Assembly (NCBI GenBank): GCA_904066235.2
Contig: CAJFCV020000001.1
Location: 13,759,291-13,823,290, forward strand
Length of the DNA: 64,000 nt
Direction of reading: 5' to 3'
Origin: Bursaphelenchus xylophilus
Taxonomy: Eukaryota; Nematoda; Chromadorea; Rhabditida; Aphelenchoididae
Shown here: piece after piece, positions 12,801-27,800 of the stretch
Layout of the letters: every line of letters starts with the position of its first letter
How positions within the stretch are numbered: the stretch's first letter is position 1
Notes under the pieces: model-generated
Database searches by the model: none
What the model was told of the DNA's origin: nothing
Seen by the model: only the letters and a program-made list of their open reading frames with translations
Made by a program: the position numbers and the translations under genes

Positions 12801-15800
12801 TCTTTTTATTTTTTTTTTATTTTTTTTTTTTTTTTTTTTGAAAAATTTAGGTATTTAATATTGTTAAAATATCCCTAAATTTACAAAAAAACACAATTTT
12901 TACCTCTTCCATAGTTTTGCCAGACAAAATTTACAACTTTTCTCCCAAAATATTAGTCAGAAGTCTCGAAAACTCGAAAATAATAAGTGAATGGCCCAAT
13001 AGAATGTCGGACAATTTATTGTTGAGTCAAATCAGAGGAATGGAAATGAATCAGACGGAAAAAGAGGCGATCAAAAAACCTCTCTCTTTTTTTGGAAAAA
13101 GCAAGACCGATTAACATATAAATATGGGGAAAACACGAGTAGAAGGTGGAGAGAGTTGTAAACAAATATTGGGAAACTGTTTGGGGAAGAAATTTTGATG
13201 GCCAAAAAAAATTTTTTAGAGGTATTCACTGCACCGTGCAAAATTATTTTTTTACCGCACAGTGCGGGAAAAAGTCTGTCGCACTGTGAAAAATTATTAC
13301 TTTTTTTCTGATTTTGACTTTTTTCTTAACTAGTAGTGTTAAAAAGTAATTTTTGGAATTTTTTCTAAAAATACTCGATTTAGGGGTTTTCGAGGGTGCT
13401 GATTTCGAAAATCATGTTCATTTTTTCTAGTTGTTACAAGTTTTTTCTTAAGTAGTACCGTTAAGCAGTAATTTTTTGAAACTTTTCCAAAAATACTGAA
13501 TTTCGAGGTTTTCCAAGGTGCTGGTACTACATAGTATCAGATAGTACTAATTAGTACTAGAGGAAAAGTTAACATGATTTTCGAGACCAGCACCTTCGAA
13601 AACCCCAAAATGCGGTATTTTTGGAAAATGTTCAAAAAATTACTACTTAACAGTACTACTTAAGAAAAAAGTAACAACTAGAAAAAATGAACACGATTTT
13701 CGAAATCAGCACCCTCGAAAACCCCTAGACCCAGTATTTTTAGAAAATTTTCAAAAAGTGACTTTTTAACACTACTAGTTACGAAAAAAAGTCAAAAATT
13801 GTTTGCCGCACAGTGCGAAGAAAGGTCGCTTATCTGATGCACAGTGCAAAAAAATGTTTGGTAAACAAATTTTGCACAGTGCAAAGAAAAAACAAATTTT
13901 TTTTTGTGCAGAAATTATTAAAAGCACGATGTGAAAAAAAAAATTTTTTTGATTTTTTTGCGAAAAAACTGAACTGTGCGGAGAAAACAAATATTGCACT
14001 GTGCGAACAGAAATTTCCTACAATTTTTTTTGCGAAAAAAATTCATGGCTAGGGCAAAGAAAGCACTACGCAATGCAAAAAGTAAAAAAACAATCCGCAC
14101 CGTGCAAAAATCCGTCGATTGCACGGTGCAAAGTGCTAGGCGGGCCAAAAAGTCTTGACATGTCTTTGCACCGTGCGGACGCATGAATTCGGCGTTGCGA
14201 CAAGGCGTCGCGCAATAAAAAGTTTGGCGGGGTGCGAATGAAGAGCGCACTGTGCGTTGTTTACCCTTTTCAAAACAATCTTTTTGCGCTGTGCGGGGTC
14301 GCAGCGCACCGTGAATTTAGCTTGTCGCAGCGCGACAAGTTTCACGCACGGCGCACTGTGCAAAAAATGTGAAGACTTTTTGGCCGAGAAATCTTTTTTA
14401 TTTTTCGGCCTTGTGCGGGGAAAAAGTTGCACTGTGCAGTTGAAAAAAAGTACTGCACCGTGCAAAAATCATACGCTCGCACGGTGCGGAGCAAAAAAAA
14501 TTTTTTTGATTTTTTCGCACGGTGCAAAAAAAAAGATTTCCAGAATAAAACTCAATCCTCAGAAACTAATAAAACCACGACTTAGGCCCAAAATCAACCC
14601 TTGTCATACACTCCAAAAATAATTTTCCCCAAAAAATCCGAAAATTCCCAAAATCCCAAAGATGATTTGAAAACAAATCTCCCCAACATTTTCTCGATCT
14701 TTTCTCTAGCAAATGATGGATGAAAATTTGCATGAAATCGGGTGGAAATAAAAAAAGAGACCCGTTGAAAAGGTCATATCTCGAGCCTTAAACGGGGGAG
14801 AGGGTCTGTTTATCCCGCGAATAAATCAGTTCCGATCTGTCAGTGCATTGTAAAAAAGACACAAAAAAAGAGGTCGAAAAGAGTGGGATTTCAGGCTCGC
14901 TGAAACCTAATATGGGCAAAAAAAAATTTTTTTCTTTTTTTAGGTTGAAAAAATTTTGTAATTTTTTTTGTAAGTTGCTAAACTTAATTTTAGATAGTAA
15001 TTAGAGAATTGCTCCAAATGCGACGCTCAGATTTTGATGAAACTTGGCACAAATTTAGAATAATTTTTTCTAAGATATATGCGAGAATCCTAGCTCGCGC
15101 TCTGCAGAAACCACCGAGATTTTTTGATAAAAGTGGGCGAAAATTTCAAAATTTTTTGCCGAATTTCGCCACAAAAGTTTCGTGCCTATTTCAACCGTGA
15201 AGGATAATGTTTCTACAAAAAATCAAATTTTTCCGCACGAAACTGCCAAAGTTATGGCCAAAAAGGTGTTTTCTCTCTGACCGCTCTCCACATTTAGCGT
15301 GCTCTCTCGGCGGCAAAAATCGTTCGATATCTCGGCGGCGCCCGCAAAGCGCGAGCTAAAACTTTCAGGAATTGATATTTAGTCCATACCCGACGTGTGT
15401 GCAAAATTTAAAGAAAATCTGAGCGTCGCACTTGGAGTACTTCCCTGTTAATTTTAGATAGTAATTAGAGAAGTGCTCCAAGTGCGACGCTCAGATTTTG
15501 TTGAAACTTGGCACAAATTTAGAATATATTTTTTTAAGATATATATGAGACTCCTAGCTCGCGCATTGCAGAAAAGACCGGGATTTTTTGATCGAAAGTC
15601 GGCGAAAATTTGACACTTTTTGCCGAATTTTGGCACAAAAAGTTGCATGCCTATTTCTACCGTAGAGAGTAATTTCCCTACAAAAAATCAATTTTTTATT
15701 CGCGAAACTGCCAAAGATATGGCCAAAAAGCCTTTTTCTCTGCCCCTCTCCCCATTTCACGTGCTCTCTCGGCCGCAAAGGTCAATTGATTATCTCGGTT

Positions 15801-18800
15801 GACCATGAGCTAAGATTATCGGGAAAAACATAAGAGATCATAAGAAATTACTGTTTTTGGGTTCATATCAATAATAGAAAGTATAATTGATGAAGAGAAT
15901 TGGCGATCGGAGACCACGAGGAGCAGGAATTCCTGGTGGAGCGCTCGTTGGAAGTGATCTTTAGGATAACAGTAAACTAAAGAGGCATATTTTTTCTCTA
16001 AATTTTCTGGCGAATTTACAAGGGAAATACCTCAAGTGTTTGATGAGACAAACATATTCGCATTTTTTGACTATTTCTTTTGATTTTTTGGACGAAAAAT
16101 TTCGAAAAAACATGATTTTTTAAAAAGAAGTACCTCAAGTGCGACGCTCAGATTTTCTTTAAATTTTGCGCACATTTCGAGCATAGGCCACATATCAAAT
16201 TCTGAAAGTTTTAGCTTGCCCTTTGCAGGGAGAGCCGAGATATTCAACGATATTTGCGCGCCGAGAGAGTACGCGAAATGCGGAGAGCGGTCAGAGAAAT
16301 GGTCTTTTTTGCCATATCTTTGACAGTTTCGTGCGGAAAAAATTGATTTTTTGTAGAAACATTACCATCTACGGTAGAAATCGGCAACAAACTTTTCATG
16401 ACAACATTTTCAAAAAAATTTTAGCGTTTTTGGCCTCCATTTTTGTCAAAAAATATCAAAAAATGTGACACTTTTTTGCATATTTTGACATGAAAAGTTT
16501 CATGGCTATTTCTACCGTAGAGGAGGATATTTCCACAAAAAATCATTTATTTCCCTGCGAAACTGGCAAAGATATGGTGAAAAAGAGCTTTTCTCTGACC
16601 GCTCTCCGCATTTCGCGTACTCTATCGGCCGCAAAGATCGTTGAATATCTCGGCTCTCCCTGCAAAGCGGGAGTTAAAACTTTCAGGAATTGATATGTGG
16701 CCTATGTTCGAAATATGTGCAAAATTTAAAGAAAATCTGAACGTCGCACTTGGCGCAGATGCTTTGAAAAAAAATCGTGTTTTTTCCAAATTTTTCGTCA
16801 AAAAAATAAAAATAAAAAATCAGGCAATTTCGAAATTTGTCTCATCAAAAAATCCAGCGATTTCTTTGCCCCAAAATTCGCTCCAAAAGTTTCGAAATAA
16901 TCGCAGGTTTGTAAGATTTATTTACTCCGCTCCCTAATCAACCCAACTGTTCCCGTCTTTTGTATTTACAAAGCGCAAAAGTTTTGGAGAAAATGACCTT
17001 CGAAACGCGAAGGGGGAACCGGAGGACGGGGCAAAGGAGAATTCCAAAAATTACGTGAAGCTCGCTATTCGATTTCACAGCCCGCCAAAAAAACCCTTGA
17101 CGCGATTCGCACCGCATTTACCCATCATTTACACGCTATTCTTTTAGGTTCGGGGACGATAAGTGGGGATTTGAGGGGAGGAAAAAACATTGTGAAACAG
17201 ATATACAGTTAAACCTCTGTACAGTGAGGGACCGGATCCAGTGGCAAAAAACGTCCCAGTTTGCATCCCGGAAGGGACCAAAATGTCTCCAAATACCTCC
17301 CTTCTCTAAGCTAAAAACCCCCGTTTTGAAGGGCCCGCCTTGAAGGAAATGGCGCGCTTTTCAAAGCGGAGTTTTTTAGCTTAGAGAAGGGAAGGGTTCG
17401 GAGACATTTTGGTCCCTTCCGGGATGCAAAATGAGACGTTTTTTGCCATTGGATCAGGTCCCTCACTGTACAAAACAGAGCAAAAAATAATCTTTAATAG
17501 AAGGGTTTTTTTCAATAGATAGAATATCTCGACTGCCCCTGCAAAGCGCAAGCGAAAACTTTTAGGAATTTCTCCAGCAATTCACAGGAAAAGTACCCCA
17601 AGTGCGACGCTCAGATTTTAATGAAACTCTGCACTGATTTAGCATATTTTGTTTTGAAATATATGCGAGAATCCTAGCCCGCCATTTGCCGGAACAACCT
17701 AGATTTTACAGGGGAAGTACTAAAAGTGCGACGCTCCGATTTTCTTTAAATTTTGCACACACCTCGGGTATGGACTAAATATCAATTCCTGAAAGTTTTA
17801 GCTCGCGCTTTGCCGGCGCCGCCGAGATATCGAACGATTTTTGCCGCCGAGAGAGCACGCTAAACGTGGAGAGCGGTCAGAGAGAAAAACGCTTTTTGGT
17901 CATAACTTTGGCAGTTTCGTGCGGAAAAATTTGATTTTTTGTAGAAACATTATCCTTTACGGTAGAAATAGGCATGAAATTTTTCGTGCCGAAATTCGGC
18001 AAAAAGTCTTAAATTTTCGCCGAGTTTCGATCTAAAAATCTCGGTTGTTTCTGCAAAGCGCGAGCTAGGATTCTCGCATATATCTTAGAAAAAATTGTTC
18101 TAAATTTGTGCCAAGTTTCATCAAAATCTGAGCGTCGCACTTGGAGCACTTCTCCTGTTAGATCGAAAGTCAGCGAAAATTTGACACTTTTTGTAAAATT
18201 TGTCACGAAAACTTTCATGTCTATTCCTGCCATAGAGGTAATGTTTCCACAAAAATCTATTTTTTCCGCGCAAAACGAGCAAAGTTATGGCCAAAAAGTG
18301 TTTTCTGTTCTCTCTGACCGCTCTCCACGTTTAGCGTGCTCTCTCGGCGGCAAAGATCGTTCAATATCTCGGCGGCGCATGAAAAGCGCGAGCTAAAACT
18401 TTCAGGAATTGATACTTAGTCCATACCCGACGTGTGTGCAAAATTTAAAGAAAATCCGAGCGTCGGACTTGGGGTACTTCCCCTGTAAATAAAACTTTTT
18501 TTTCAGTTTTTGGTTCAAAAATGGCAAAGTGCGTTAGTTTCAATACCTGCAGCTTTCATCAAAGGAAAAGCGACTAATTTAGAATTTGGAATATCTCGGC
18601 TGCCTTGAGCTAAAAATTCAGATAAACAAAATTCTTTTTGTGCACTAATACATATGTATTTATAAAGAAAAAACAAGTGATGACAAAAGTTTTCAATTTT
18701 CGAAAAATTACGGAATGTGCGCAACAATTTTACAACGTTAAAACCCACTCGACCGTGTTTAATTTCGTGATTGAGAGCGAGCAAAAATAGAAAGCATTTA

Positions 18801-21800
18801 CCATACTTGTACGTAAACATTAATATTGACCAGGTCTTTTCCCCAAGACTTTTTCATAATCCCCTCTTTTATTAAACGCATTAAAATCGCCGAAAAAAGT
18901 GTATTTATCCATCTGCTTTCTGGCCATCGCAAAGTAAGAAGCCTTTATTTTGGTTTTTTAGTAAAAAAAATTAAAAAATCTCAAAAAAAAATTTAAAAAA
19001 TTTCAAAAAAATATATTTTTTTATCAATTTTAAACTATAAAACGCAACTTTTACACCCTCCTTGACACTTTAAATTCATCAAAAAGTCAACATTTTTAAA
19101 TCGACTCGACCCAAAATCCCTCCGAATTAAATTTTTGTCCCCCAAAAAAAACAACAAAACAAAGCCCTCAGGCATTCTTTCGAAAAACATTTCCAAACAA
19201 TTCCAACGCCGCCAGCGAATTGCGAGTTTCTGGCCATTAAACGGGCCTCGAGGCCGCGGCGAGGGAGTGGGGGAAACAACTGTTTTTGCGGAGACTGGAA
19301 AAGCCGTTTCGAACGTGAAAAAGCGGACCAAAATAGCGGCCAAAAGAGTGGGGGGAGAGGGGGATTTTTTGAGCGAAAATTATCTTTTCAATTGTGAGGT
19401 AATTGAAGGGGGACGAAATGTCCATCCACTTTATGAAAATACTAGCAATCTGTCGGGAAAATAATGAGAAAAATGTCGCTGCGCCGATCGCGTCGCTGAA
19501 GCGAAAAGAAATTCGATTTTGTTGCGACATAGCTCATTTTCCCCGGCTGCAATGCGGTTTTGGATGCGACAGAGTGCTCATTATTTTCCCGACAGACGGA
19601 TACTTGGGGCGGCGAAAGGGTAATGGGTTTACGATCAAAATTTTCCGCATGAAATGCCATATCTGGCAAAGATATGGTCAAAAAAAATTTGAGGCTAAGG
19701 TAGTACAAACCCCCAGTCCAGTTCAGATCCCTATGACCCAGTACAAACCCCCATATCCAATCTGAACCCAGAAATCTTTAACGAAGGCTTAATGAGAAGG
19801 AATGTTGTAACGGGCTCTGGACAACGGTTTGATCTAAGACGTAGGGGGTTTGATTGAATCAGTTCAGAATTTACATTTTACTCTGATTTGCATCTTTTGT
19901 ATTAGTCTAATTTTTCGTCATGAGGGTTTTCAAACGGGCAAAACAGTGGGGGTTTGAACTACCTTTCGTCGGGGGCTGAACTACCAAAGCCCCAAAAATT
20001 TCTTTCTCTGACCGCTCTCTGCATTCGCCTACTCTCTCGGCTGCAAAGATCGTTCAATATCTCGGTTGCAACTGCAAAGCGCAAGCTGAAATTTTCAGCA
20101 ATTGATATGTAGAGTAGGCCAAACGTGTGTGCAAAATTTAGAGAAAATCTGAGCACTCAAGTTGAAAAAAATTTTTTACATTTCTTCCAATTTTTAACAA
20201 AAATGTTTTGCAAAAGGCGGAGAATGGATAGAGAAAAAAAATTTGGCCATAAAATTGGCTATTGTGCCCAAAGACAAATCGCTTTTAGTTGAAATATCGT
20301 GCTTTACATTATAAAAAATGCTAAAGAAGGATAAAAAAAATCATTTTTTTTAAAATTCTAGGCCATTTTCGATAAAAAAATCTCATTTTTTCTACAAAAC
20401 TCGAGCTAAAAGTCCCACTTTTTATATCTCAAAAATTATAACTTCAAATGCTATTACCATTTGAGCGTCCAATTTTGAGTTGTTCATCACAATAATCGAA
20501 AAAAAAATTCGGTAAAAAATAGAATTTTCTTCACTAACCACGTTCAGTAGCACCCGAGAAGTCCGTAGAATTAACCGATTAAGACTTGCAGAAGGTTGTT
20601 TTCCAAAAAAAAGAGCCGATCAATTACCAGCCAAACAGTTCTTATCACTGACAAACTTTTTGCATTGCGGAAGAAAAGGAAATAAAATCGGACATGATAT
20701 TGTTGCTGCGAAAATGATTTCATTAAACGTTCAAGAAGCATACGTTTTGAAGGGAGTGATAAGCGAGTTTTTGAATGAAAATTTTTTTTGGAAACTTGAG
20801 ATTTTAAAAAGTTTTTTCAAATATAAAATTTTTTTTTACAAAGAAAGGTACCCCAAGTGCGACGCTCAGATTTTCTTTAAATTTTGCACACACATCGGGC
20901 GTGGACTAAATATCAATTCCTGAAAGTTTTAGCTCGCGCTTTGCTGGCGCCGCCGAGATATCGAACGATTTTTGCCGCCGAGAGAGCACGCTAAACGTGG
21001 AGAGCGGCCAGAGAGAAAAACGCTTTTTGGCCATAGCTTTGGCAGTTTCGTGCGGAAAAATTTGATTTTTTGTAGAAACATTATTATCTACGGTAGAAAT
21101 AGGCATGAAACTTCTCGTGCCGAAATTCGGTAAAAAGTCTAAATTTTGGCCGGCTTTCGATCTAAAAAAATGCCTATATAATTCGGGCATAAGCCATTTT
21201 GTTGATCATTGATTTTGGCATTATTTTTCTACCTAGAATATGTCTGGGAAGGTCAGAAAAGGTCAATAAATAGAAATCTTAGAGGCCCTTCAGGCATGAT
21301 TTGTTTATGACAATCACTGATTTTGGCCTTAATTTTGCGCCTGACGGGCTAAAAACTCTTGAAAATCAAAAATTGCGGCTGAAAATGCGTTTTAGCTGTC
21401 GATTTGGTCGATCTTTCGAAAAAAAATATTTTTTCCAAAATTTCTTCAAACTTTGTTCATAAAAGAGGGCTAAGCCGCATATCAATTCCACAAAATGTTA
21501 ACTCGCACTTTTTACAGGAAGCCGAGATATTCAACAATCTTTACAGATTTACAGGGTACGTGAAACACGGAGAGGAGAAAGAGAAAAAAAAGCTTTTTGG
21601 CCATATCTATGAACGTTTTAACTTTTATTTGTTTTTAAACGCGTTATTTCCTCCAAAAACTTCCAAAACTTTGCAGCTGTGGGACTCGGAAAGACAAATA
21701 CGCAAATCAAAGCGATCGATCAAATCGGGAGATCTTTAATCGAAGTGAATTTGCAAATTTTCGATAAAAGCGAGCGCTAAATTACATACTTAAGAAACAG

Positions 21801-24800
21801 GGATTTTAAAGAAAAAGAGATTTAACCACGGCGAGATTTTATATTATAGAAAATGAGGGACGATGACAACCAAAGCTCTACCCCAAATTGATCAAAATTT
21901 CGGCCTTTTTTGCAACTCTAATCGTAAGTAATCTTGCATATTTTATAAAATACCCTTAATTGAAAACTCTCAGCTAGCGCTCTGCAAAAACGACCGAGAG
22001 TTTTTAGCAAAACGCTGCAAAAAATGTGATAACTTTTAGCTGGTTTAAGCAAGAAGCTCTCGTTGACAAAGGCCATTCAATATCTCGGGTGTCCCTGCCA
22101 AAAAAGAGCGGATATTTTCAGCAATTGATACATGGCATATGCCAAATGGGTGTGAAAAATTTAGAGAAAATCTGAGCAGTAAATTTCAATAAAATCTCTA
22201 AATTTTTTCAGATTTTTCAAAAAAAATCCCAAAAAATCTCCCCTTACCCTAGCCAAACATCCATGAAAATTTTTTTTTCCAAAATCCCCCGATTCTAAAC
22301 AAAAATTCCCATCAGATCTAAAACATTTTCAAAACACATTTTCCTTCCTCATGACCCGCCCGAAGCGGCTCGGAACTCAAATTTCAATCGAAACCGATGC
22401 ACAGCCAAAGAAAACACGACATAATAAGGCAATATTGCAACGGAAGACGGATGAAAAACCGTTAAAATAGCGATAAAAATCTCCACAACAGAGACCACAC
22501 TTAAAGATTGCGACGTGTTGTAAAATTGGCAGTAATTTTGGAGGTAATATCATATTACAATAAAACAAAATATCCCAAAAGTTATAAAAATCGCCTTGGA
22601 ACCAAATTGTTGGTGAGTTGGAGGAACGGCCTGAGGAAATTAAATGTTTTTTTTCGGAAAATCAAAGAGGTTTTCCGCTTGTTTTTTCTCCGAAATCAGA
22701 TGAGTTTATGGCTAGGAAATGGAACTGTTGTTCTAGATGGATCGCTGGCGTTATTTCGACTGAAAGTTTAGTTGAAAAAACTTGGTAATTAACAGTCTGT
22801 CGGGAAAATAATGTGGATTTGTCGCAGCAATATGGATCGTCTCATCGCAATCCAAAAATTCCGCCCTCGGCTAGCCGCCGCAAAGCGATGATCGGCGATT
22901 TAAAGGCGCGCTGAATCCACACTATTTTCCCGACAAGCTATAGACATTTCGTAAAGTTGTTGGAGCAATTTCGGCTACATGCAACAATGCAAAAACAAGG
23001 GTTTTCTTTGCATACTACAGTGGCTTTTTTGCAGAGCCACAGATACGTAGGCGCTTGGGCTAAAAAATTCTTAGTTGTTGATGCGTGGCACGTCAAGAAA
23101 AAATAAAAGAAAAACGGGCGCCCAATGAAAAAGCCTAGAATTTTTTTGGCATTCTGCCCGGTGCAAATCCGTTTTAGTCCAAATGGTTTGCAATATTTAG
23201 ACATAAAGATTAATAGTAAATCACAAGATATTGATATCAATAGAAAGCTCGAGAGCTGCTTAAGCTAATAGAACCAAAATATACCCGTAATCGTAGTATT
23301 TGACAGTTTTCCATGGCGAAGAATACAACGTCTAAATAAAAGTTTGTATCGACGATACCGACTCAGAGAGCACTGGAAGGAGGTATAGGCTCCACGTCAA
23401 AAAAATCCTTAAACTGTTCTTCGAGTATCTACACCGGTCCCGTCCCGCTTGATGGGACAGTTTTTTTGATATTCGGCCTTGAAATTTGCACTATTTTTAG
23501 CCTAGCTCGAACCGTGTTCAAAAAATGCGTCACGATGACACCCATTCAGAATGTGTCAGTGGTATAAAAGACAGTTGTATACGACTAGTAGTACTCCCTA
23601 GAGCTCCCATAAAAAAAATTAAGTTAAACATTGTTGTTATCTGCAATTTGGATGACAGATTTTATGAATTTTTTTTCGCTGTGAGAACCTTTGCAATGCC
23701 CGAAATTTCTTGACGTGCGTGGCCTATGCCTACATGCACTTGGCGGGCCAAAAAGCCTTGACATGCTTTTGCACCGTGCGGACGCATGAATTCGGCGTTG
23801 CAACAGGATGTCGCGCGATAAAAACTTTGGCGGGGTGCGAATGAAGAGCGCACTATGCGTTGTTTACCCTTTTCAAAACAATCTTTTTGCACTGTGCGGG
23901 GTCGCAGCGCACCGTGAATTTTTCTTATCGCAGCGCGACAAATTTCATGCACGACGGCGCACTGTGCAGAAATGTCAAGACTTTTTGGCCCGCCTAGTAC
24001 ACAGTAGAGGATCTGATCCAGTGGCAAAAAACGTACTATTTTGCATCCAGGAAGTATCAAAAAATGTGGCAAAATACCGCCCTCTCCAGGTGAAGAAAAC
24101 TCGGAAGTTTTTTGACTTGGAGAGGGAGGCATTTCGCCACATTTTTTGATGCTTCCCGGATGCAAAATCGTGCGCTTTCTGTACCAAGTGTATAATAAAT
24201 CTAAGCGTCGCAATTGGCCTCTATCTTGTACTCAAAAACACCATTTTGACAGTGAATTTTTCTCTTTCTTTTTTGCTTTTTGTCGCGCGCCATTCCCATT
24301 TTTCGTAGAGACAAATCATTTTTTCAAGATGTCGCAGAATTCAGGCCACAATAAATTATCAGGGTTTTTGCCCCGTGCAGAAAATAGGCTTAAAATTTGT
24401 CCTACAAATTGTAGCCTTTTCAAAATAAAAAAAAGAGAGGAAATTCAATTCCTCCGTTCACACATTGTTTCTTTTCCCCCCACTGTTTCGCAATCCCCCC
24501 ATTCCGATGGCGTAATCAATTTGTTGTTCACGGAATTCCTTCCGTCTCTTCTTTTCAGCGCTTTTTTTCATTTTTTCATGAACCGTTCCGTCCCATAATT
24601 CTCTCTCCTTTCAATCACTGATCGGCGGAATAAAAAATTGCAAAAAAAAACGGTTTTTATCGCCACTTTATTTACAAACGCTTGCGGAACTTTGAAAAAT
24701 TGAGCGTGTAAAAAGAGGCGGCAAATGGGAAAACGGCTGATGTGCAGATTGAATTTTTCATTTTTTTTTGAGTGATAAGTGGAGGGGAGGACGGGATGAG

Positions 24801-27800
24801 TAATAGAAACGAAGTTTTTGATGTGAGACATACGAAATTGGATTAAAATTCGCCTCATAAGGAAGGTAGTATCATTTGAGAGTTCCAGTAGACAAAAACG
24901 GTCCAGAAAAGGTGTCAAAAAGTATCACGGATACAAGAAAAAATTCTTAGTTTTATCAGTCTGTCGGAAAAATAGTAAACACACTATTTTTTATGTTGTC
25001 GCAGATCGCTTCGAAGAAGTGAAAAAAAATAAAAAAAAATGATTTTGCCGCGACACACTTCATTTTCTAGGACTTCTTCTTCTTAAATTTTGCATATACA
25101 AACGGAATAGGCCACATATCAATTCCTGAAAATTTTGGCCCTGAATTTTCAAGTAAAGCTGAGATATTCAACGATTTTTGCGGCCGAGAGAGTACGCGAA
25201 ACGCGGAGAGGGTCAGAGAAAAGTTTTTTGGCCATATCTTTGCCAGTATCTCGCGGAAAAATGTGATTTTTTGTGGAAAGATTACACTCTACGATGGAAA
25301 TAAGCATAAAATTTTTGATGCCAAAATTCGCAAAAAATTTGCAATTTTAGGCTTATTTTTCAAACTTGCAAATGTCGGTAAATATCTCAACTGCCGTTGG
25401 CACGCAAGAGATAAAATTTTCAAGACTTGATTACTGATCCTTTTAGGCTGTCTATGCAAAATTTGAAGAATATCCAGGCATTTCGCTCCAAGATATACAC
25501 CTTTTTCTACAGGGTGGTCGTAAAAAAGGAAACTTTTTTTCATGGGTCGTAGCACGAAAATGTTTAGGTGTACCGAAATGATTCTTTTACCATTAAAATC
25601 TCCGTGTTCTTCTACCCTAGTCCTTTGACTTTCATGTCCATATCGATTATTTAACATGGGTTTTTTGAATGTCAAACAGAGGGACCTCATATCAAAAAAT
25701 TTTCAAATGCCAAAAAATTTCCTTTTTTTTTCTTTTTTTTATTTTGAAATCCAAGATTTTGAATAATAAAACATTGAAAATCAACCTCCAAGACGCCAGA
25801 AACCCCCTTGCCCAACCTGAACAAATTCCATCCCATTTGTTCAGGTAAAAAATAAAAAAAATAAAAAAGTAAGAGTCAGCAAGGCGATGGAAATGCGGTG
25901 TTTTGTTGTTTGTGAGACGCTGAGGCCGCCGTTTTTTCGATTTTCTGGAGAAAACAGAGGGCGATTCGAAACGAGTGAACGCGCCTTTTTTCAATGGAAG
26001 AGGTTTGAAATCAGGGAAATCATAAAAAAAGTGACGAGGGAAGACGGAAAATAAGTCTGGGAAGGTCGGAGAGGTCAATAAATAGAAATTCTAGCGGTCG
26101 TAAAGCGTGATTTTGTTGACAATCACTGATTTTGGATTTATTTTTCACTTCGATGTGCTAGAATAAGTCTGGGAATGTCAGAAATGTCAATAAATAGAAA
26201 TTTTAGAGGCCCCTCAAGCATGATTTGTTTATGGCAATCACTGATTTTGTTGTTAATTTTGTCCCCAATGGGCTAAAAAGAATCAAAAAAAGCAAAAAAA
26301 AATAAAAAAATTTTTTTGAAAATGCGTTTTTGCCGAAATTTGGTCGATTTTTTCGAAAAAAAATTTTTTTTCCAAAATTTCTTCAAACTTTGTCCAAAAA
26401 CTCGAGCCAGGCCACATATTAATTCTAGAAAATTTTAGCTCTGAATTTGCAGAGAGAGCCGAGATATTCAACCATCTTTTGCGGACAAGAGAGCACGCGA
26501 AATGCGGAGAGCGGTCAGAAAAAATCTCTTTTTGGCCATATCTTTGCCAGTTTCGCGCGGAACAAAAATGATTTTTAGTGGAAATATCCTCCTCTACAAT
26601 AGAAATAGACATATTTTTACCTCTACGGTAAAAATAAGGTTGGAATTTTTCATAATAAGGTTGGAATTTCTCGCTCAGCGTCATTTTTTGCGATTTTCCG
26701 ACAAAAAATCTCGATTTTGCGTCTGCGAAGCGCAAGAAAGAAAAAATCTTTTGGCTATGTTTTGGGAATTTAACGGGGAAAAATCAAATTTCCTTCCTCA
26801 AAACCCCCATATGAGTTGAAGACCTTGAACGACCAAATTGGAAAGGACAGAAATAGCCCTTTCGAATTTGGAAAAACAAGGAAATCAAAAGCAAGAACGG
26901 CCCTGATTTATGGTGCAGAATCGCGAATAAACAAGATCGGAGTGTCTGCAGATGAGTAATCGGACAGTTGCGGACTAACAGGGTAAGTACTCCAAGTGCG
27001 ACGCTCAGATTTTCTTCAAATTTTGCACACACGTCGGGTATGGACTAAATATCAATTCCTGAAAGTTTTAGCTCGCGGTTTGCGGGCGCCGCCGAGAAAT
27101 CGAACGATTTTTGCCGCAGAGAGAGCACGCTAAACGTGGAGAGCGGTCAGAGAGAAAAACGCTTTTTGGCCATAACTTTGACAGTTTTGTGCCGAAAATT
27201 TTGATTTTTTGTGGAAACATTACCCTCTATGGAAGAAATAGGCACGAAAATTCTGAAGCCAAAGTTCGGCAAAAATTGTCAAATTTTCGCCAACTTTCGA
27301 TCCAAAAATCTCGGTTGTTTCTACAAATCGCGAGCTAGGATTCTCGAATATATCTTAGAAAAAATTATTCTAAATTTATGCCTAGTTTCATCAAAATTTG
27401 AGCGTCGCACTTGGGGTGCTTCCCCTGTTAGAAATATGGCGGGAAAATTATTTTTCAAAAATTTCGAAAAAATCAAACAAAAATTTTTAGCTCATTTTAA
27501 ACGCCAAAAAATCTTATTTCAAAAAATTAAAAATTCCAAGAAAAATCAAAAAATTTTTTTATTCAAAAAGCCCAGAAATAAACTTTTTTAGAAAAAAAAT
27601 CATTCTGGAAATTAATTTAAAAATTTTTTTTTTATACTTCACGCCCTCAGAAATTTTGAGAGAAATTAAGATATAAAATTCGAAAAAAATTGTGTGCATT
27701 TTGCGAATTTTAGATTTTCTTAAAATTCTTATGTGCCTCGAAAACTTTTGATTTTTTTGTGCAAAAAAAATCAAAAAATTTCATTTTACGCAGAATGTTT

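Larger units (their letters stand above)
13220..14540. repeat. GCACNGTGC palindrome-rich block
   Basis: Many copies of the 9-bp palindrome GCAC(A/T/C/G)GTGC, spaced by A/T-rich sequence, continuing into the MITE at 14139-14385. Open frames here are by-products of the repeat. Confidence 0.7.

Noticed and set aside
13775..14622. Overlapping open frames on both strands
   Set aside because: Product of the palindromic repeats; no codon bias or start context.
19135..19464. 109-codon plus-strand frame (MSPKKNNKTKPSGILSKNIS)
   Set aside because: No family, overlaps an equally long antisense frame and the start of a type-A1 element; likely chance.
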